Assembly: GCA_902596375.1 (NCBI GenBank)
Contig: CACJTU010000002.1
Span: 62,001 to 126,000, forward strand
DNA length: 64,000 nucleotides
Source of the DNA: an uncultured Pelagibacteraceae bacterium
GTDB lineage: Bacteria > Pseudomonadota > Alphaproteobacteria > Pelagibacterales > Pelagibacteraceae
Reading direction: 5' to 3'
Shown here in pieces: positions 41,485-53,548 of the stretch. Each line of letters starts with the position of its first letter. Position 1 is the stretch's first letter. A program made the position numbers and the translations under genes. The notes below the pieces were generated by a model, which saw nothing but the letters and a program-made list of their open reading frames with translations, ran no database searches and had not been told where the DNA came from.

Positions 41485-44112
41485 ATGAGTAGTGATAAAT
41501 ATATACATTCTGATGTAGAAAATAGAATTTATTCTTATTGGGAAAAAAATGGTCTTTTTAAACCTAAAGAAAATTCAAAAAAATTCTCAATTGTTATACC
41601 GCCACCAAATGTAACAGGCAGTTTACATATGGGGCATGCGCTTAACAATTCTATTCAAGATTTATTAGTTCGTTATCACAGGATGAATAATTTTGAAACT
41701 TTATGGCAACCAGGTACAGACCATGCTGGAATTGCTACACAAGCATTAGTAGAGAAAAAATTAACCTCAAAAAAAATTGATAAAAATGAAATTGGTAGAG
41801 AAAAATTCATTGAAAAAGTTTGGGAGTGGAAAGAGCAATATGGAGACATAATAATTAACCAATTAAAAAAACTTGGTTGTTCTTGTGATTGGTCAAGAAA
41901 TGCCTTCACAATGGATGAGAATTTATCTAAGTCAGTAATTAAGGTTTTTGTAGATCTTTACAACAAAGGTCTAATCTATAAAGATAAGAAATTAGTTAAC
42001 TGGGATACAGTTTTAAAAACAGCTATTTCAGACCTAGAGGTAGATCAAAGAGAAGTAAATTCTAAAATTTATTTCATCAGATATCCAATAGATGGGACTG
42101 AAGAATTTATTACAATTGCAACAACAAGACCTGAAACTATGCTTGGTGATACAGCTATAGCTGTAAATCCAAAAGATGAACGATTTAAATCCTTTGTTGG
42201 AAAAACTGTTACCATTCCAATCGTTGGAAGAAAAATAAAAATTATTGAGGATGAGTATGCAGATCCTGAACAAGGAACAGGGGCATTAAAAATAACTCCT
42301 GCACACGATTTTAATGACTATGATGTTGGCCAAAGAAATAATCTTGAAGTAATAAATATTTTTACTGAAGCAGGTAAGATTAATGATAACGCTCCAAAAG
42401 AATATGTTGGTCTTGATAGGTTTGATGCTAGAAAAAAAATTTTAAAAGAACTTAAAGAAAAAGAATTTTTTATAAAAGAAGAAAATATTAAAAACAAAGT
42501 TCCTTATGGAGATAGATCTAATTCAATAATTGAACCTTTCCTAACAGAGCAATGGTTTGCTGATGCGGGTAAATTATCTGTTAAAGCTAAAGAAGTTGTT
42601 AATTCAAAAAAGACAAATTTCTTTCCTGAAAATTGGTCTAAAACTTATTTTCAATGGATGAATAATATTGAGCCATGGTGTATTTCAAGACAGCTTTGGT
42701 GGGGACATCAAATACCTGCCTGGTATGGACCAGATAAAAAAATTTTTGTTGCTGAAAATGAAGATGATGCAAAACAACAAGCTAAAAAACATTATGGTAA
42801 AGATGTTGAATTAAATCGTGATCCAGATGTTTTAGATACATGGTTCTCATCTGGCTTATGGCCTTTTGCTACACTTGGTTGGCCGGATGATAATAAATAT
42901 GTAGATAAATTTTACCCAACGTCAGTATTAGTTACAGGTTTTGATATTATATTTTTCTGGGTAGCTAGAATGATTATGTTTGGTACTGAATTTTTAAACA
43001 AAGAACCATTTAAAGATATTTATGTTCATGCATTGGTTAGAGATGAAAAGGGACAGAAAATGTCTAAGTCTAAAGGTAATGTAATTGACCCTTTAGATTT
43101 AATTGAAAAATATAGTGCAGATGCTCTTAGATTTACTTTGCTATCAATGGCTTCACCTGGCACAGATGTTAAACTTTCTGAAGATAGAGTTAAAGGTTAT
43201 AGAAATTTTTTAAATAAATTATGGAATGCAAATAATTTTTTAATCACTAATGAATGTGATTTTAAAGATATAGATCAAGTTCCTAGTTTAAATGTAAATA
43301 TTAACAAATGGATTTATTCAGAACTTATTGAAACTAAAAATAAAATCGAAAAAAATCTTGAAGATTATAGATTTGATGAAGCAGCTAAAAATGCTTATCA
43401 ATTTGCATGGCATTCTTATTGCGATTGGTATTTAGAGCTGTCTAAAACAATACTATTTTCAGATGATGAAAAAGCTAAAGCCGAGGTTAAAAAAGTATCA
43501 TCTTTTGTATTCAAACAAATTTTGATTTTGCTACATCCTTTTATTCCTTTTGTTACTGAAGAAATTTGGCTTAAAAATAAATTTGATAATGACGGTAGTG
43601 ATTATTTGATGCTTAAAAATTGGTTATCAGATGAAATAAATAAGGATACCAGTACTGAACAGGTTGAAAATATCATCAATATTATTTCAGAGATTAGATC
43701 ATTTAAAAATGAGCTAAATGTAAGCCCAGGCTCATTTATTGATGTATCAATAAGCAATATTAATAAAAATCAAAAAGAATTTATTAATACAAATGAAATT
43801 ATTCTAAAAAAACTAGGAAGAATAAATAGTATATTGGATAAAGATTTAGATAAACCAGCTGCGACAATGGTTGTTTCTGGTGATTTGTTTAAGATTTATT
43901 TTGATAAAGATGTTGATTTAAAATTAATCAAAGAAAATTTAACAAATAAACAAAGTAGATTAGAGCAAGAGATGAATAAAATATCTCAGAGATTGGAGAA
44001 TAAGAGTTTTGTAGATCGAGCTCCAAAAGAGATTGTTGAACAAGAAAAAAATAATTATAATAATTTAAAGAATGATATTGAGAAAATATCAGTAACAATA
44101 AAGGGTATATAA
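41485..44112 (+). CDS. valS: Valyl-tRNA synthetase
   Basis: [21 protein letters not shown] (HIGH), [33 protein letters not shown]. Confidence 0.98.
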   Translation: MSSDKYIHSDVENRIYSYWEKNGLFKPKENSKKFSIVIPPPNVTGSLHMGHALNNSIQDLLVRYHRMNNFETLWQPGTDHAGIATQALVEKKLTSKKIDKNEIGREKFIEKVWEWKEQYGDIIINQLKKLGCSCDWSRNAFTMDENLSKSVIKVFVDLYNKGLIYKDKKLVNWDTVLKTAISDLEVDQREVNSKIYFIRYPIDGTEEFITIATTRPETMLGDTAIAVNPKDERFKSFVGKTVTIPIVGRKIKIIEDEYADPEQGTGALKITPAHDFNDYDVGQRNNLEVINIFTEAGKINDNAPKEYVGLDRFDARKKILKELKEKEFFIKEENIKNKVPYGDRSNSIIEPFLTEQWFADAGKLSVKAKEVVNSKKTNFFPENWSKTYFQWMNNIEPWCISRQLWWGHQIPAWYGPDKKIFVAENEDDAKQQAKKHYGKDVELNRDPDVLDTWFSSGLWPFATLGWPDDNKYVDKFYPTSVLVTGFDIIFFWVARMIMFGTEFLNKEPFKDIYVHALVRDEKGQKMSKSKGNVIDPLDLIEKYSADALRFTLLSMASPGTDVKLSEDRVKGYRNFLNKLWNANNFLITNECDFKDIDQVPSLNVNINKWIYSELIETKNKIEKNLEDYRFDEAAKNAYQFAWHSYCDWYLELSKTILFSDDEKAKAEVKKVSSFVFKQILILLHPFIPFVTEEIWLKNKFDNDGSDYLMLKNWLSDEINKDTSTEQVENIINIISEIRSFKNELNVSPGSFIDVSISNINKNQKEFINTNEIILKKLGRINSILDKDLDKPAATMVVSGDLFKIYFDKDVDLKLIKENLTNKQSRLEQEMNKISQRLENKSFVDRAPKEIVEQEKNNYNNLKNDIEKISVTIKGI

Positions 44113-45830
44113 TGGCTAAATTCAATAAAAAGAAACTTCCAAGCAGACATACATCATTAGGAGCAGACAGAGCTCCACACAGATCATTTTATTATGCTAT
44201 GGGGGAAACTGAGAAAGATGTGGCAAAACCCTTTGTTGGCGTCGTTTCCACATGGAATGAGGCAGCTCCTTGTAACATTGCCTTAATGAGACAAGCTCAA
44301 TCAGTTAAAAAAGGAGTTAGAGCTAATGGTGGAACTCCAAGAGAATTTTGTACAATTACTGTTACTGATGGTATTGCAATGGGCCATGAAGGAATGAAGT
44401 CTTCATTGATATCTAGAGAAGTAATAGCAGATTCTGCTGAACTTACGGTTAGAGGTCATTGTTATGATGCATTAGTAGGGATTGCGGGATGTGATAAATC
44501 ATTACCAGGTCTAATGATGTCTATGGTTAGATTGAATGTACCAAGTGTATTTATATATGGTGGATCAATCCTACCAGGCAAATATAAAGGGAAAGACGTA
44601 ACAGTTGTAGATGTATTTGAGGCAGTTGGAAAACATTCAACAGGTCAAATGTCTGCTGCAGAACTTAGAAAATTAGAATTAGTTGCTTGTCCAAGCGCAG
44701 GCGCTTGTGGAGGTCAATTTACCGCGAATACAATGGCATGTGTATCTGAAGCAATTGGATTAGCACTTCCTTATTCTGCTGGAACACCAGCTCCATATGA
44801 AGAAAGAGATAAATACGCGAAAGCTAGTGGTAAAACTGTTATGAACCTTTTGAAAAAAGGAATTAAACCAAGAGATATTGTTACAAGAAAAGCTTTAGAA
44901 AATGCTGCAACAGTTGTTGCTGCAACTGGTGGTTCTACAAATGCAGGATTACATTTACCTGCTATTGCAAATGAAGCAGGAATTAAATTTGACTTAATGG
45001 ATGTTGCTAAAATTTTTAAAAGAACACCTTATCTTGCAGATTTAAAACCAGGTGGAAAATATGTTGCAAAAGATATGTGGTTAGCAGGTGGTGTCCCAAT
45101 GTTATTAAAAACTTTATATGAAGGTGGATATATTCATGGTGATTGTATGACAGTTACTGGGAAAACTATGAAAGAAAATTTAAAAGGTATTAAATTTAAT
45201 CCAAAACAAAAAGTAATGAGATCTTATAAAAATCCATTATCGCCAACTGGAGGTGTTGTTGGATTAAAAGGAAACTTAGCTCCAGAAGGTGCAATTGTTA
45301 AAGTTGCTGGACTAAAAAAATTACAATTTACAGGTAAAGCAAGATGCTTTGAAAATGAGGAAAGTGCAATGAAAGCTTTTCAAAGCAAAAAGTATAACGA
45401 TGGTGATGTAATTATAATTAGATACGAAGGACCTGTTGGAGGCCCAGGTATGAGAGAAATGTTATCTACAACAAGTGCAATTTATGGACAGGGAAAAGGG
45501 GAGAAAGTAGCCCTTATTACAGACGGTAGGTTCTCTGGAGCCACAAGAGGCTTTTGTGTCGGTCACGTAGGCCCTGAGGCCGCTCTAGGGGGTCCTATAG
45601 GCCTTTTACGTACAGGAGATATCATTGATATCGATGCCAAAAAAGGAACTATAAATGTAAGACTTTCTAAAAAAGAAATGGCCGCAAGAAAAAGAAAATG
45701 GAAAGCTAGAAAATCAGATTTTGGTTCAGGTACTTTATGGAAATATGCACAAACAGTTGGACCTGCGTATTTAGGTGCACCAACACATCCAGGTAAGAAA
45801 AAAGAAGTTAAGGATTATTCAGAGATTTAA
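44112..45830 (+). CDS. ilvD: Dihydroxy-acid dehydratase
   Basis: [80 protein letters not shown]. Confidence 0.98.
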   Translation: MAKFNKKKLPSRHTSLGADRAPHRSFYYAMGETEKDVAKPFVGVVSTWNEAAPCNIALMRQAQSVKKGVRANGGTPREFCTITVTDGIAMGHEGMKSSLISREVIADSAELTVRGHCYDALVGIAGCDKSLPGLMMSMVRLNVPSVFIYGGSILPGKYKGKDVTVVDVFEAVGKHSTGQMSAAELRKLELVACPSAGACGGQFTANTMACVSEAIGLALPYSAGTPAPYEERDKYAKASGKTVMNLLKKGIKPRDIVTRKALENAATVVAATGGSTNAGLHLPAIANEAGIKFDLMDVAKIFKRTPYLADLKPGGKYVAKDMWLAGGVPMLLKTLYEGGYIHGDCMTVTGKTMKENLKGIKFNPKQKVMRSYKNPLSPTGGVVGLKGNLAPEGAIVKVAGLKKLQFTGKARCFENEESAMKAFQSKKYNDGDVIIIRYEGPVGGPGMREMLSTTSAIYGQGKGEKVALITDGRFSGATRGFCVGHVGPEAALGGPIGLLRTGDIIDIDAKKGTINVRLSKKEMAARKRKWKARKSDFGSGTLWKYAQTVGPAYLGAPTHPGKKKEVKDYSEI

Positions 45831-47035
45831 TGAAAATTCGTCCAGTTATTTTATGTGGAGGTGCTGGAACTCGACTTTGGCCAAATTCTAAAAACCATCA
45901 AGCAAAACAGTTTATTGATTTTGGTAGTTGGACTTTGCTTGGAAAAACACTTGAGAGAACAAAAGCATCAATATTTGATGCTCCAGTTATAAGTACAAAT
46001 AAAAAATATCTTAAACAAATAAAACAACATCTTAGAAAGTATAAAATAAATAATTACAAAATTGTTCTAGAACCAGCAAAAAGAAACACTGCACCAGCTA
46101 TATTAAGTACGGCTTTGATTAAAGACATTTCAAACAATCAACCTTTAATGTTTTTTTCAGCAGATCATTTAATTGAAAAGATGAGTATTTTTAATAAGGC
46201 TATTAATAAAAACAAAAAGAATTTAAGTGATCAAAATATATTTATATTTGGGATAAAACCAAGCTCACCATCTAGCGAATATGGTTATTTTTTAACTAAA
46301 AAAATCAAAGGTAATATTAATAAAGTAATTAGATTTATTGAAAAACCAAAAGAAGCTAAGGCCAAACAAATTATAAAGAATAAAGGCTATTGGAATTCTG
46401 GAATGTTTTATCTTAGAAAAGATTCTATTATTAATAACTTTAAAAAATATCAGCCCAAAACTTACAGAAATTGTTTAGATGCAGTTAGCAAAGCAAAATA
46501 TAAGGCTAATACATATTATCTAAATAAAGCTTCATTCATAAAAGCGACTGCCAAATCATTTGATTATGCAATCCTAGAAAAAACTAAACAAATTAATGCT
46601 ATCAAATTAGACATTCCTTGGTCAGATCTTGGTAGTTGGAAAGAAATTTTGAAGATGTATGACAAAAATAAAAACAAATATATTAAGAAAAAAAATGTCT
46701 ATTACCGTCCATGGGGTAGATACACAAATCTATTCGAGGGCAAAGAGTTTTTAATTAAAGAGTTATATGTAAAACCAAAAGGTATTTTGAGTTTACAAAA
46801 ACATCATCACCGAGCTGAACATTGGTTGGTCACACAAGGAAATGCAAAAATAACTCTTAATAAAGATATTATAATTAAAAAGCCAGGTGAACATATATTC
46901 ATTCCATTAGAAGCAATTCATAGAGTTCAAAACTCAGGAAAAAAACCTGTAAAAATTATCGAAGCTCAAGTTGGCTCAATTCTAAAAGAAAGTGATATTG
47001 TTAGATATCAAGATGTTTATGGTAGAGTGAAGTAA
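45830..47035 (+). CDS. manC: Mannose-1-phosphate guanylyltransferase / type II phosphomannose isomerase family
   Basis: VILCGGAGTRLWPNSK, EPAKRNTAPAIL, RFIEKP, YWNSGMFYLR, C-terminal cupin YRPWGRYTNL...QKHHHRAEHWLVTQGNAK. Confidence 0.93.
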   Translation: MKIRPVILCGGAGTRLWPNSKNHQAKQFIDFGSWTLLGKTLERTKASIFDAPVISTNKKYLKQIKQHLRKYKINNYKIVLEPAKRNTAPAILSTALIKDISNNQPLMFFSADHLIEKMSIFNKAINKNKKNLSDQNIFIFGIKPSSPSSEYGYFLTKKIKGNINKVIRFIEKPKEAKAKQIIKNKGYWNSGMFYLRKDSIINNFKKYQPKTYRNCLDAVSKAKYKANTYYLNKASFIKATAKSFDYAILEKTKQINAIKLDIPWSDLGSWKEILKMYDKNKNKYIKKKNVYYRPWGRYTNLFEGKEFLIKELYVKPKGILSLQKHHHRAEHWLVTQGNAKITLNKDIIIKKPGEHIFIPLEAIHRVQNSGKKPVKIIEAQVGSILKESDIVRYQDVYGRVK

Positions 47036-48192
47036 TGGAGTTATTAACAATAATTTTATTAGTAATAATCGTTCTTCTTACATATTTGTTATTAAAAAAA
47101 GAAAAAGTATTAGGTATTAAAACTGAAACCAAAGATGATAATGATCAAATTAAAATTGTAGAAAATAAAGACTATAGAAAAAATATTTATGATTTATTAA
47201 ATTATATTCCCGAGGGAATTATAATTTTAGACAAAGGTAAGAAAATTCTCTTCTGCAACAACTCTGCTAATAAATTATTTCAGATAAAAATAGATGAGAA
47301 TATAAGTGGCTTTTTAAGAAACCCTGATCTTTTAATTTCAATTGATAAATCATTTGAGGGTAACAATATTTCAGATCTTGAAATTGAAATTAGAAATCAA
47401 GCTGTTCAAAGATTAAATATAACAATTTACCTTGATCAGAATAATCTATTTTTTGATGAAGTATGTTGCGTCTTATTCATAAGGGATTTAACTGAATTCC
47501 ATAAATTCCAACAATTAAAATCTGATTTTGTGGCTAACGTATCACATGAGCTAAGAACACCTCTACAATCCATTAAAATGGGACTTGAAACATTTGAAAA
47601 TAATTCAGATTTAAAAAAGAATTCTGAAGTAACAAATTTATTACCAGTAATGAGCTCTCAATCTGAGAGAATGGAAAATTTAATCAGAGATTTATTGTCA
47701 TTATCTAAAATTGAATTACAGGAACATATACGACCAACGCATGAAATAGATCTTATAGAACTAATTGATTATGTTATTAAAACTTACGAAAAAATAATTA
47801 GTAAAAATAATATTAGTATTAAATTTAACAAAACTGATAATTTTAAAATAATTGGTGATAGGGATAAATTAATAGAAATTTTTACTAATCTTATCGATAA
47901 TTCAATCAAGTATAGTGATAAAAATAAAGAAATTACAATCACTGCTAAAAAAGATGGTGAGTTTAATACTGTTTCAGTAGCAGATCAGGGAATAGGTATT
48001 CCAAAAGAGTCTATACATAGAATCACTGAAAGATTTTTTACAGTTGATCCAAGCAAAAGCCGAAGTGTAGGTGGCACGGGTCTTGGTTTAGCCATTGTAA
48101 AACATTTAGTCTCACAACATAGAGCTGAGATGGACATTAATAGTATTGAAAATAAAGGAACTACAATAGACATCAAATTTAATCCTTTGTAA
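47035..48192 (+). CDS. phoR: Phosphate regulon sensor histidine kinase PhoR
   Basis: One TM, PAS region, FVANVSHELRTPLQSIKMGLETF, GIPKESIHRITERFFTVDPSKSRSVGGTGLGLAIVKHLV; next to pst operon. Confidence 0.9.
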   Translation: MELLTIILLVIIVLLTYLLLKKEKVLGIKTETKDDNDQIKIVENKDYRKNIYDLLNYIPEGIIILDKGKKILFCNNSANKLFQIKIDENISGFLRNPDLLISIDKSFEGNNISDLEIEIRNQAVQRLNITIYLDQNNLFFDEVCCVLFIRDLTEFHKFQQLKSDFVANVSHELRTPLQSIKMGLETFENNSDLKKNSEVTNLLPVMSSQSERMENLIRDLLSLSKIELQEHIRPTHEIDLIELIDYVIKTYEKIISKNNISIKFNKTDNFKIIGDRDKLIEIFTNLIDNSIKYSDKNKEITITAKKDGEFNTVSVADQGIGIPKESIHRITERFFTVDPSKSRSVGGTGLGLAIVKHLVSQHRAEMDINSIENKGTTIDIKFNPL

Positions 48193-48210
48193 TTCAACTA
48201 AAAAGTTAGT

Positions 48211-48232
48211 CGTTGTAACAAAAGTTTAACCT
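48211..48232 (+). promoter_or_regulatory. Putative PhoB box upstream of pstS
   Basis: TTGTAAC-AAAA-GTTTAAC, two 7-mers at 11-bp spacing, upstream of pstS. Confidence 0.65.
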
Positions 48233-48299
48233 TCCTTTAATAAAGTATTAAAGAATCAGAATTATTTAGTTTTGCATTATGAATTTAACAAGGAGAAAT

Positions 48300-49319
48300 A
48301 TGAATAAATTAACAAGTATATTTATAGGCTTTCTTTTAGTAATTGGTTTTACGACATCAAGTTACTCAAGAGATCAAATCAAAATAGTGGGGTCATCAAC
48401 TGTTTACCCTTATGCAACAGTAGTTGCAGAAAAGTTTGGTAAAAGTGGAAAATTCAAAACACCAGTTATTGAAAGTACAGGAACAGGTGGTGGAATGAAA
48501 TTATTCTGTGCTGGAGTTGGTGCTAATCATCCAGATATTACTAATGCTTCAAGAGCAATTAAACCTAAGGAAAAAACTTTATGTGAAAAAAATGGAGTTT
48601 CCGAAATTATTGAAATTGTAGTAGGCAATGATGGAATTTCATTTGCACATGCTGTTAGTGCTCCAGATGCAGATTTTACAAAAGAGCAATTGTGGAGAGC
48701 TTTAGCTGCTAAAGTTGATGTTGATGGTAAACTTGTTGAAAATCCATATAAAAAATGGAGTGATATAGATGCAAGTCTTCCTAATAAAAAAATTGAAATT
48801 TTAGTTGCTCCTCCAACTTCTGGTACTAGAGACGCATGGAATTCTCTTGTAATGGTTAAAGGATGTACAAAAACTGCTAAATCTTTATTTGGTGATAAAG
48901 CTAAAAAAGAATGTGCTAAAATTAGAGAAGATGGTTACGCTGTAGAAGCAGGTGAAAATGATACTTTAATTGTACAAAAACTTACATCTAACCCTGATGC
49001 TTTTGGTTTTTTTGGTTATAGTTATCTAGTTGCTAATAAAGATAAGGTTAAAGCATCCTCTGTTGAAGGAGTTCAACCATCTTTAGAAGGTATTCAAGAT
49101 TACTCTTATCCGATAGCAAGACCTTTGTTTTTTTATGTTAAAAAAGCTCACATAGGTGTAATTCCTGGCATTCAGGAATTTTTAAAAGAGTTCACTTCTA
49201 AAAAAGCTATGAGTAACAGGGGTTACTTAGCGAAAATAGGATTAGTCCCTTTAGCATCTGAAGAATACCAAATAACAAGAACAGCTGCTTTAGATTTAAA
49301 CACAATAAGTATCAAATAA
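48300..49319 (+). CDS. pstS: Phosphate ABC transporter substrate-binding protein PstS
   Basis: IKIVGSSTVYPYATVVAEKF, STGTGGGMKLFCAG, GTRDAWNSLVM; ATG 48300 after 'aaggag' SD preferred over 48279. Confidence 0.95.
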   Translation: MNKLTSIFIGFLLVIGFTTSSYSRDQIKIVGSSTVYPYATVVAEKFGKSGKFKTPVIESTGTGGGMKLFCAGVGANHPDITNASRAIKPKEKTLCEKNGVSEIIEIVVGNDGISFAHAVSAPDADFTKEQLWRALAAKVDVDGKLVENPYKKWSDIDASLPNKKIEILVAPPTSGTRDAWNSLVMVKGCTKTAKSLFGDKAKKECAKIREDGYAVEAGENDTLIVQKLTSNPDAFGFFGYSYLVANKDKVKASSVEGVQPSLEGIQDYSYPIARPLFFYVKKAHIGVIPGIQEFLKEFTSKKAMSNRGYLAKIGLVPLASEEYQITRTAALDLNTISIK

Positions 49320-49336
49320 ATTTAAACTTATCCCCA

Positions 49337-49366
49337 ATAAAAGGCCAGTAAATACTGGCCTTTTAT
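49337..49366 (+). terminator. Intrinsic terminator downstream of pstS
   Basis: AAAAGGCCAGTAAATACTGGCCTTTTAT hairpin with T-rich tail. Confidence 0.85.
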
Positions 49367-49388
49367 TTAATTTCAATTTCAGAGTTAG

Positions 49389-49408
49389 TTTGTAACAAAA
49401 ATGTAACA
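49389..49408 (+). promoter_or_regulatory. Putative PhoB box upstream of pstC
   Basis: TTGTAAC (49390) - AAAA - ATGTAAC (49401), two direct repeats at 11-bp spacing. Confidence 0.75.
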
Positions 49409-49431
49409 TTTAAAAGTTATAGAAACCTCGA

Positions 49432-50835
49432 ATGAACTTCGTTCTAATATTTTTAATAACAATATTTTCTCTATCATTATTTTTTTATGGAAGATCAAAA
49501 ACTAAAAGTATTGCAATCGAAAAAAATATTAAATTAAATGCATTACCTAAATTTTATGGATATTACCTTATTTTATGGTGTTCAATTCCTTCTCTAGTTT
49601 TTTTATTAATATGGTCATTATTTGAGCCTGTAATAATTAAATCAATAATAATTGAAACTGCAGCAAATCAAGGGGCTATTTTTAATGACAAAAATGAAGC
49701 TAATTTAATTTATGAAAAAATCAAAGCTATTCATTTAGGAACTTATTTTGGTGATATTGACAGTATTTTAAGAGAAAGCGCACTTGCTTATGCAAAATTT
49801 ATTAATCTTTTTACAAATTCAAAAGTTGTACTAATTTTTGCTATAGTAATAGTATCGGTAATTTATTCCTTAAAAAAAATTAACAAAAATAATAAAGCAA
49901 GAGATGATGTAGAAATTATATTAAAAGGCTTATTGTTTGTATCATCTCTTATTGCAATTTTAACAACACTAGGAATAATTTTTTCATTATTATTTGAAAG
50001 TATTAAATTTTTTTCTGTAATTAATATTTTTGATTATTTATTTGGAACAAATTGGAGCCCACAAAGAGCTTTTGTAAGAGATGCCTCTTCAATTACTGCA
50101 GCAGAATTTGAAGAATTAAAGGATGCTTTCGGTTTTATTCCTTTAATTGCTGGAACAACTTTTATTGCATTCATAGCAATGTTAGTTGCAGTTCCAATTG
50201 GACTTTTTTCAGGAATTTATATGGCAGAATACGCCTCATTAAAAATTAGAAGGATTTCAAAACCAATAATCGAAATTTTAGCAGGTATTCCAACTGTTGT
50301 TTATGGTTTTTTTGCAGCTTTAACAGTTGGACCTTTTTTTAGACAAATTGGAGAAAATTTTGGTTTAACAGTTTCATCAGAAAGTGCTTTGGCAGCAGGA
50401 TTGATAATGGGTATAATGATTATACCGTATGTCTCATCTTTATCAGATGATGTAATTAATTCTGTCCCTCAATCACTTAGAGATGGTTCATATGCAATTG
50501 GTGCTACAAAATCTGAAACAATTAAAAAAGTAGTTATACCTGCGGCTTTACCGGGAATAATAGGTTCTATTCTTTTAGCAGTCTCAAGAGCAATAGGTGA
50601 AACTATGATCGTTGTGATGGCTGCGGGTCTAGCTGCAAACCTTACTATAAATCCTCTTGAATCAACCACAACAATCACAACTCAAATAGTTATGATTTTA
50701 GTTGGTGACCAAGAGTTTGATAGCCCTAAAACACAATCTGCATTTGCTCTAGGGTTAACATTATTTATTGCAACCTTAATTTTGAATTACATTGCTCAAA
50801 GAGCTGTTAAAAAATATCGAGAAAAGTATGACTAA
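49432..50835 (+). CDS. pstC: Phosphate ABC transporter permease PstC
   Basis: Polytopic; SGIYMAEYASLKIRRISKPIIEILAGIPTVVYGFFA, GSYAIGATKSETIKKVVIPAALPGIIGSILLAVSRAIGETMIV. Confidence 0.95.
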   Translation: MNFVLIFLITIFSLSLFFYGRSKTKSIAIEKNIKLNALPKFYGYYLILWCSIPSLVFLLIWSLFEPVIIKSIIIETAANQGAIFNDKNEANLIYEKIKAIHLGTYFGDIDSILRESALAYAKFINLFTNSKVVLIFAIVIVSVIYSLKKINKNNKARDDVEIILKGLLFVSSLIAILTTLGIIFSLLFESIKFFSVINIFDYLFGTNWSPQRAFVRDASSITAAEFEELKDAFGFIPLIAGTTFIAFIAMLVAVPIGLFSGIYMAEYASLKIRRISKPIIEILAGIPTVVYGFFAALTVGPFFRQIGENFGLTVSSESALAAGLIMGIMIIPYVSSLSDDVINSVPQSLRDGSYAIGATKSETIKKVVIPAALPGIIGSILLAVSRAIGETMIVVMAAGLAANLTINPLESTTTITTQIVMILVGDQEFDSPKTQSAFALGLTLFIATLILNYIAQRAVKKYREKYD

Positions 50836-52090
50836 AGAACAAAGACTTAAGAAAAGACATAATGCAGAAAAAAGATTTAGGTTTTATGGTCTAGCATCAA
50901 TTTTTTTCGCTTTGTTATTTGTTTTGATTTTAGTGCATAACATTTTTTCTAAAGGTAGTTCTGCATTTATGAAAACAGCAATAAATGTTGAGGTTTTCTA
51001 TGATAAAGATCTTCTTGAATTGGAACCTGGGGCATCCGAAGAAGAAATATTAGAGGCTGACTTTTTTGATATTACGATAGAAAGTTTGCTAAAGGTATAT
51101 CCAGCAAAAAACATGGATGAAGAAGATGCGCTTATAGAACTTTTTACAACTGATGCTGAAATTGAAATAAAAAAAGCTTTTTTAAATAATAAAAATTTAA
51201 TCGGTAAAAAAATTAATTTAGAAATCACGGCCTCAGATGATATTGATCAATTACATAAGGGGAATTATCCAAGAGATTTACCTGAAGACAGGAGAAGAAT
51301 TTCCAATTTCCAGTTAGAAATTTACGATGTCTTAGTAGAAAATAAAACAATCACTAAAAATTTTAATAATTACTTTTTTAAAAATGGAGACTCAAGAGAT
51401 CCAGAAATAGCTGGTATAGGTGGTGCTCTTGTAGGTTCTTTTTATAGTATTTTAATTTGTTTATTATTGGCATTCCCAGTAGCAGTATTAGCTTCGATCT
51501 ACCTGGAGGAATTTGCACCTAAAAATAAAATCACTGATTTCATAGAAATAAATATTAATAACTTGGCCGCTGTACCTTCAATTGTTTATGGTTTATTGGC
51601 TCTTCAAATACTTCTAGCTACAATTCAATTACCAAGATCTACTCCTCTGGTAGCTGGTATCACTTTGGCGCTTATGACTTTACCTAGAATAATAATTCCT
51701 TGTAGGGCTTCTTTGAAGGCGGTACCGCCATCAATAAGAGAAGGTGCATTAGCAGTAGGTGCATCAAAATTTCAATCTGTATTTCATCATGTAGTTCCTT
51801 TAGCTTTACCTGGTACTTTATCAGGAACTATTATTGGATTAGCACAAGCATTAGGAGAAACAGCTCCATTAATTTTGATAGGAATGGTAGCTTTTGTTGT
51901 TGATATTCCATCAACACCAATTGATCCTTCTTCATCTTTACCCGTACAAGTCTATTTATGGTCAGAGTCTGCTGAGAGAGGGTTTGTTGAAAAAACATCA
52001 GCCACTATTATGATGTTATTAAGTTTTTTGATTGTAATGAATTTTTTAGCAGTATACTTAAGACAAAAATTTGAGAAAAGATGGAACTAA
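50828..52090 (+). CDS. pstA: Phosphate ABC transporter permease PstA
   Basis: [64 protein letters not shown] 50828 ([11 protein letters not shown]) preferred over 50792. Confidence 0.94.
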   Translation: MTKEQRLKKRHNAEKRFRFYGLASIFFALLFVLILVHNIFSKGSSAFMKTAINVEVFYDKDLLELEPGASEEEILEADFFDITIESLLKVYPAKNMDEEDALIELFTTDAEIEIKKAFLNNKNLIGKKINLEITASDDIDQLHKGNYPRDLPEDRRRISNFQLEIYDVLVENKTITKNFNNYFFKNGDSRDPEIAGIGGALVGSFYSILICLLLAFPVAVLASIYLEEFAPKNKITDFIEININNLAAVPSIVYGLLALQILLATIQLPRSTPLVAGITLALMTLPRIIIPCRASLKAVPPSIREGALAVGASKFQSVFHHVVPLALPGTLSGTIIGLAQALGETAPLILIGMVAFVVDIPSTPIDPSSSLPVQVYLWSESAERGFVEKTSATIMMLLSFLIVMNFLAVYLRQKFEKRWN

Positions 52091-52851
52091 TGAATAATGT
52101 AAAAATAAAATCTAAAAATCTAAATGTCTATTATGGAGAAAAACAAGCTTTGTTTGATGTGAATTTAGATTTAAACGAAAAAGAAGTTACTGCTTTAATT
52201 GGGCCATCAGGATGTGGAAAATCTACCTTTATTAGATGTATAAACAGAATGAATGATGTAATCGATATTTGTAAGGTATCTGGAAACATTGAAATAGATG
52301 GTGTTGAAATCAACGATAAAAATTTAGATGTAGTATCTTTAAGAGAAAGAGTAGGAATGGTTTTTCAAAAACCAAATCCATTTCCAAAAAGCATTTATGA
52401 TAATATTTCTTATGGTCCAAAAATTCATGGAAAAGGTGAAACTAAAAGTGAATTAGATGAAATCGTAGAAAATAGTTTAAAGAAAGCTGCATTGTGGGAA
52501 GAAGTTAAAGATAGACTCGATGAACCTGGAACTGGTCTTTCTGGTGGTCAACAACAACGTCTTTGTATTGCTAGAGCAATTTCTGTTAATCCTGAAGTTA
52601 TATTAATGGATGAACCTTGTTCTGCTCTAGATCCTATTGCAACGGCAAAAATTGAAGAATTAATTGATGAACTAAAAAAAACTTACACTATTGTAATTGT
52701 GACGCATTCAATGGCACAGGCAGTTAGAGTTTCGCAGAAAACAGGGTTTTTTCACCTTGGTAAATTAATCGAAGTAGGCAAAACAGAGAAAATTTTTAAA
52801 AATCCTGACAATAAAATGACACAAGACTATATTACAGGTAGATTTGGATAA
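52090..52851 (+). CDS. pstB: Phosphate ABC transporter ATP-binding protein PstB
   Basis: [69 protein letters not shown]; start 52090 rather than 52081. Confidence 0.97.
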   Translation: MNNVKIKSKNLNVYYGEKQALFDVNLDLNEKEVTALIGPSGCGKSTFIRCINRMNDVIDICKVSGNIEIDGVEINDKNLDVVSLRERVGMVFQKPNPFPKSIYDNISYGPKIHGKGETKSELDEIVENSLKKAALWEEVKDRLDEPGTGLSGGQQQRLCIARAISVNPEVILMDEPCSALDPIATAKIEELIDELKKTYTIVIVTHSMAQAVRVSQKTGFFHLGKLIEVGKTEKIFKNPDNKMTQDYITGRFG

Positions 52852-52854
52852 ATT

Positions 52855-53547
52855 ATGAGTAATGAACATACAGTAAAGTCTTATGAAGAAGAATTAAGAT
52901 ACTTAATAGACTCTGTTATAAAAATGGGAAGTTTAACCGAGTCACAATTGGTCGACTCTATGGACGCCGTTATCAAAGTTGATAAAGATTCAATTGATAA
53001 AATTATTAAAAGTGATGATGAAATAAATAAATTCAGATCTAAAATTGATACTCAAATAATGACATTGTTGGTAAAGAGAGCGCCAATGGCAATTGATTTA
53101 AGAGAAACAATTAGCTCATTAAAAATATCTCAAGATTTAGAAAGAATTGGAGATTTGTCTAAAAGTAATGCAAAGAAAGTTAAACCTCTTCCATTAGATT
53201 TACCTGAGGAACTTTTAGGTAATTTAAAAAGACTAGGTGATTTAGTTATAAAGCAGTTAAACGATGTGCTAGATAGTTACGTTAATAAAAACTATGATAA
53301 GGCAAAAGAAGTGTGGGAAAAAGATGAGCAAGTAGATGACCTTACTTATATTGCTATGGAAAGTGTAATTGATTTTCTCTCTAAAGATAAAAAGAATTTA
53401 GACTTTTCAACACATTTAATTTTCGCAACAAAAAATCTTGAAAGAGCTGGAGATCATATAACAAATATTGCTGAGTCAATTTGTTATTTAATTAAAGGCG
53501 AGTATCTAAAAGGAAGCAGACCAAAAGGTAAAGTTATTCAACAATAA
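52855..53547 (+). CDS. phoU: Phosphate transport system regulator PhoU
   Basis: Helical repeats LRETISSLKISQDLERIGDLSKSNAKK and LIFATKNLERAGDHITNIAESI; between pstB and phoB. Confidence 0.96.
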   Translation: MSNEHTVKSYEEELRYLIDSVIKMGSLTESQLVDSMDAVIKVDKDSIDKIIKSDDEINKFRSKIDTQIMTLLVKRAPMAIDLRETISSLKISQDLERIGDLSKSNAKKVKPLPLDLPEELLGNLKRLGDLVIKQLNDVLDSYVNKNYDKAKEVWEKDEQVDDLTYIAMESVIDFLSKDKKNLDFSTHLIFATKNLERAGDHITNIAESICYLIKGEYLKGSRPKGKVIQQ

Positions 53548-53548
53548 A

